DNA from: Sipunculus nudus
Taxonomy: Eukaryota; Annelida; Sipuncula; Golfingiida; Sipunculidae
Assembly (NCBI GenBank): GCA_026874595.1
Contig: CM049320.1
Span: forward strand, 52,603,070-52,667,069
Length of the DNA stretch: 64,000 nt
Reading direction: 5' to 3'
Part shown: positions 60,167 through 64,000 of the stretch, piece after piece
How the letters are laid out: each line of letters starts with the position of its first letter
How positions within the stretch are numbered: position 1 is the first letter of the stretch
The notes under the pieces: generated by a model
What the model was told of the DNA's origin: nothing
Seen by the model: the letters and a program-made list of their open reading frames with translations, nothing else
The model's database searches: none
Made by a program: the position numbers and the translations under genes

Positions 60167-60463
60167 TTAGCCCATAGCACCCAAAAACAAGCACGCTTGG
60201 CTTTCAAGAAATTTCGCCTCTCTATGAGATCCTTTTTTCAAGAATTCATCACACTCATCAAGATCATGTTCTTTCTGGCATAAGATACAGGGCACTTTAT
60301 GTTTCTTGACATCTTTATGCTTTACCGTAGTTTGATCTTGTTTCATACTACCACTGGTGTTCACATACGTAGCAAAACTTGAGCTTTTCTGTTTGTGAGA
60401 TAATTGTTTATAACTGGAGAATGTCCTACCTGTGGACTTAAATTGTAGATCACTCTTTCTCAA
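60167..60463 (-). pseudogene. BEL/Pao zinc-knuckle segment (right copy)
   Basis: Same CILCQKEHDLDEC knuckle as the left copy. After SQACLF it reads LGAMG before a stop, so the second knuckle is broken here too, with a one-base difference in the A run near 60183. Confidence 0.8.
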
Positions 60464-60475
60464 TGCTTCTCTGCT

Positions 60476-61011
60476 ATAGAATGGATCACTAGCAGCTTCA
60501 GCTGACCAAAACTGACCAGGTCTGTGATTGTAGTAACTCTTGCACTTTCACGTTTGACATTTATTGATTTGTCACACCACTTGTTCTGCAAGTATGTTGG
60601 AAGTTAACACACAATAGCCTGAATGTTAGGAGCATGATTAAGCCCTTCCATGTGAGGCATTGTCTTTGATGCGTTAAGGCATTTAACCAAGAAATGCGCC
60701 AAATGCCTCGGCGAGAGACAATCATCATACTTTATTTGAGGCCATTTCAATAACTTATTGACATGCGCCATGAAGATTTTGTAGGGGGTCACCATATTCT
60801 TTATAGAGTAATGTCTTGGCTGTGAGGTAACCATACTTGGTCCCATATACAAGCAACCACCTATTAGGGATTTAGGATCGTCTTGAAGGTGTTGATCCAG
60901 ATAGTACAATCTGCCGGCATCGTTGGACGCACGCGAGGCTATTATGGTATCAAAGGCCATGATGAATGCGTTATACTCCATGACGTCACCCTTGAACTTT
61001 AGGACTTCCAT
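60476..61011 (-). pseudogene. BEL/Pao gag core, DUF1759 type (right copy)
   Basis: LKFKGDVMEYNAFIMAFDT through LKWPQIKYDD. Here the frame stops at 60604, where the left copy continues to 1558, because of a base change near 60605. The remaining part to 60476 is still recognisable. Confidence 0.8.
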
Positions 61012-61068
61012 TTTGGGTTATGTAGAAGCAGTGGCAAGCTGCTGACAAACGCCTACCATCTGTTGACT

Positions 61069-61820
61069 CTAGTATTGGCTTGAGCTGATAGCTTTCTGCC
61101 TAACTGAATCACTTAGGAGCGGTTTGGGAGTAAATATATCGGGAGCAAGATCAACTGCTGTTGTTCTATGTCCAATCGGAGACCTAGTGTCAATGCCTTC
61201 ACTATGAGATGCTGAATTAACATGGGGCGATACAGATGGCGGCACATGCATATTCCTAGGAGTCACAGTATTTTCAGTATTTGCTTGCGCTGCTGAGGGC
61301 TCTATGTATTTTTTTCAGAGTATAACTTTTAAGTGGCAGGGTGGTTTGATGTGTGTCTATCAGTTCTGCCTCAGCAAAAACATGTTCTCTAGCTTGAGTT
61401 TTAGCTATTTCAATATCTAAATTAAGCTGTCTAGTTTTCGCTTCCAGCGCATGGCGTTCTGCCAGAGTATTACGCTCTACCATTAAGGCTGCTAACTTTG
61501 CCTTCTCTCTAGCACGAGCAGACGCAGCTGAAGACCTAGAACCAGTAGTGGACCTATGTGACTGATTGGACACAACCGCAGAACCCTCTATTTGTTCAGA
61601 CATTTCATGATCAGCTTGGCTTATCCACTTTCTCGCAGAGTCCTGAAATTGTAAAACCTGAAGCTTCTTTTTCATCGAAACGCCTACTTTCAGAGTCTTG
61701 TACGTCTACAGAGGTTAACACATCGAAATAGGCTATGTAACACTGTTGATTACTAAGAAACATTTCATTCAAGCTATCAATGCCCGATTTCACTAGATGC
61801 AAATTATTTACATCGGACAT
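61069..61820 (-). pseudogene. BEL/Pao gag N-terminal pieces (right copy)
   Basis: Three pieces: 61820-61611 (start MSDVNNLHLVKSGIDSLNEM), 61675-61274 (coiled-coil part) and 61266-61069 (Pro/Ser-rich tail). The frameshift between the first two is shared with the left copy. The one between the second and third (an extra T in the run near 61310) is private to this copy. Confidence 0.75.
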
Positions 61821-64000
61821 AAGTTTTTAGAGTTCATTTCGCTTTTCTGTGACTGCTGCTAAAGCAGCTATTTGTCTATTTTTTTAATATACGTTGCATT
61901 TCTGCCGGACCCTTACCTAGTTGTTGTTCGGGAAGAGTCACGATCTGTAGTAGATAGTCCAGGTTGAATCATATCAGGAGAACTGCAAACGTTGTCATGA
62001 ACACTGACTGTACCATCCATGATAGAATATATCACAATCACAAATCACCAGAAGACTTATCTTGTATGCACAGACGTTGAGGTCTCTGTATTATGCAACG
62101 AGAAGTGAGACACGTTTCACATTAAATTCAAACCGCCGGTCAATTGTCCACAACGTTGCGTTCACTTAAATGCATATCATAGCATTATAGGCATGCAGTA
62201 TAGCAGACGGTTTTACTATTTGTTTACATGTTCATTGTTATAACTGTAGTCCGTTTGGATTCTTGCACATATAGATACTGTATGAGTCACATGGACGAAC
62301 TACTTGGCTACAGTCTCATTGCATCGGTCACTTTATCACTGAGCCAAGAGTTTCCAAACTATTGTTGGTGCAGTTGCGTTAGGACGTTTCAACACACAAA
62401 CTGGTATACTCCTTTTGCCCACAATAACACAGAGACCAAGACTATATTCCATAAGTTCCATCGTTCTTTTGTAATATGGACTAACACGTTGAATAGACGT
62501 TGAATCGTTGTACAATAGCACACATATGTTCCTTATAATGGCTGGCATACTATGGTGTCTCGTTGATAACAAATTCCAGTTGGAACGTAAGACGTTGAAT
62601 GGAACAGTGAACAAGGAACACGTTTGGAAACTAGTGGACACAAAATGAAGTAAGAAATATCTAAGGTGGAGGAAATACAGATGAAATACAATGTACTAGT
62701 GCATACATAAACCGTTACATCCTCAACTAAGTGCAAGATAATCCATTCATCATGACTGTTATAAATAGATGTATAGAGGCAAATACTGTTCCTTTACTCA
62801 GACAGTTAACCAGTACACAGAGAATGTAATGAAACCTGCATATATTAAGACTTTTGACATACATTCTGTGAAAAAAAGATATTGCTATATTGTGGTAATA
62901 TATGCTACAAACCTTTACTGTGGATTTTTCAGTTCATTAATAGGCTACAATAATGTCCAAATGACCTACCTCTGTGTGGGCTCTACCTAAGGGTACACAA
63001 GGTATAAAGGAGCTCTGGTCAAACAGCCAGGCTGCTTTGATCTTAAAACAGGAAGTGACATAACTGTCACATGATTATAGTCTCTGTACACAGTGACCTC
63101 TGGTCATTACCCTGTGTGATATGAACCATGGCATAAAAAACATAGGTAGCTCAACAGGGAGCACGCCACACCTGAAACCCAAAGGTCCCTGGTTCAAACC
63201 CAAATGACATATATTCTTTTGTTTCTAATTGTCTTATTGTAAACAATAAATATGTATGTTCTTGTTACAAAGTAATTATGTGCATTTACATCGCCATTCC
63301 ACTAGACATATGTATAAATCTTAGGGCACTTCACAGAGAATTATATTTCATGTTCAAATGAAAATCCGTGGTTTTGATTTATGTTCAGATAATAATAGAT
63401 ACTTATTACTACGCCTGACCTATTTGTATTTTATATCAGTATATATGTTGACAAGCATGTGAGCTTCCCCTCAAGAAAACTACGGCGAATACTTGGCACT
63501 TGAATGCCAACCATCGCTAACACATTATCCCGGCGACTATACTTTAACCTTTTCCAACTATGATAACCACAGGTAAATGGTGAACCTAACGTTTCCACCG
63601 AAGATATCTTTAAATGAAATAGAACTGCATTAGATCATTATGGTAATGCAAACCGTATACCCGATTTCCTTTAAATCAGAATAGCTGAGATTTGGTGGGA
63701 GAGTTAACAGACCCTGCTATATTAAAAAAATCCTTGGTGTTTCTAATTGTTTACTCGCCGAAATATCTTCAATGCGAAAGCTTTATAACTATCTTAGCAT
63801 TAAGCTGCATCTTTTCTAATGAGATCTGTTCAACATTTAACCTGTACCTGCTTCACCATCATAGGAGCAGTAAAAGGAATTCCCTGTAAATCCGGGACAA
63901 TATCCCACATGTTAATCAAACAAATGCAGTGTTCATCCTTGCCCTCTTTTCTTTTCAACTATATATTCAATTTTAAAATTAGCACGTATTAGAATATATG
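61821..64000. mobile_element. Non-coding upstream part of the duplicated unit (right copy)
   Basis: Near-identical to 2918-5097. Probably holds the BEL/Pao leader and LTR, whose ends I could not place. Confidence 0.6.
63140..63212 (+). repeat. tRNA-Phe-like relic (right copy)
   Basis: Same A-box-like (63147-63158) and B-box-like (63191-63201) sequences as the left copy, with no change in the tRNA-like core. Confidence 0.5.

Larger units (their letters stand above)
58089..61820 (-). mobile_element. BEL/Pao retrotransposon relic (right copy), 3'-truncated
   Basis: On the minus strand, gag pieces, zinc knuckle, protease, RT and the first part of RNase H occur in order from 61820 to 58089. The rest of RNase H, integrase and the 3' LTR are missing: coding sequence ends at CTACGGC and is followed by twelve A residues (58088-58077 on the minus strand). 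Many frameshifts and stops make it inactive. The part above 58909 is duplicated at the left end of the window. Confidence 0.9.
58909..64000. repeat. Right copy of the 5.1-kb direct duplication
   Basis: Matches 1-5097 throughout, with a spacing of about 58.9 kb. The match includes gag-pol sequence, the non-coding leader and the tRNA-Phe-like relic. It continues to the last base of the window. Confidence 0.95.

Overview
The window looks like repeat-dense, AT-rich DNA from an animal, most likely a marine invertebrate and plausibly a bivalve mollusc. That assignment is an inference from the repeats: BEL/Pao and Ty3/gypsy retrotransposons, an RTE/CR1-type non-LTR element, tRNA-headed SINEs with a TCTCCGGGT core, long (TA)n tracts and possible split exons. 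There are no rRNA genes, intact tRNA genes, bacterial operons or CRISPR arrays. No complete protein-coding gene is visible. Nearly every recognisable protein piece is a decayed transposon. The one candidate for host coding is a set of short phase-compatible exons on the minus strand at about 10.6-13.45 kb.

Layout. 1-5097 and 58909-64000 are direct copies of one 5.1-kb sequence, roughly 1-2% different. Each carries the 5' half of a broken BEL/Pao element (minus strand) plus about 2.1 kb of its upstream sequence with a tRNA-Phe-like relic. The right copy continues leftward through reverse transcriptase and the start of RNase H, then stops at an A-tract. 6.7-7.7 kb holds a plus-strand Ty3/gypsy integrase relic, and 8.4-10.15 kb a minus-strand non-LTR relic. 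The candidate host exons follow, with a SINE between them. 13.77-23.69 kb is a nearly full-length but dead Ty3/gypsy element on the minus strand, with LTRs, primer-binding site, gag, protease, RT, integrase and a repeat-bearing leader.

23.8-47.2 kb is an old, heavily diverged series of direct copies of a non-coding unit. Copy A (23.8-33.17 kb) and copy C (40.29-47.19 kb) are collinear, with partial copies (36.2-39.9 and 47.3-47.5 kb) alongside. Later insertions interrupt it: a SINE at 29.9 kb, a TIR-bounded element at 33.2-35.0 kb and a tRNA-like repeat pair at 43.0-43.4 kb. Microsatellites sit at matching positions in the diverged copies.

48.3-52.3 kb carries another SINE-like unit, a hairpin repeat, a 0.63-kb MITE-like element and a 143-bp tandem duplication. 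53.2-56.76 kb is a satellite array of about 31 monomers near 120 bp. It has nested higher-order structure (454-bp and 1,266-bp periods) and two perfect palindromes in many monomers.

There is no working gene set. The most interesting items are the nested palindromic satellite, the fossil duplicated block with positionally retained microsatellites, the 58.9-kb-spaced duplication, and the unidentified multi-exon candidate. All calls come from reading the sequence. Nothing was searched against a database.
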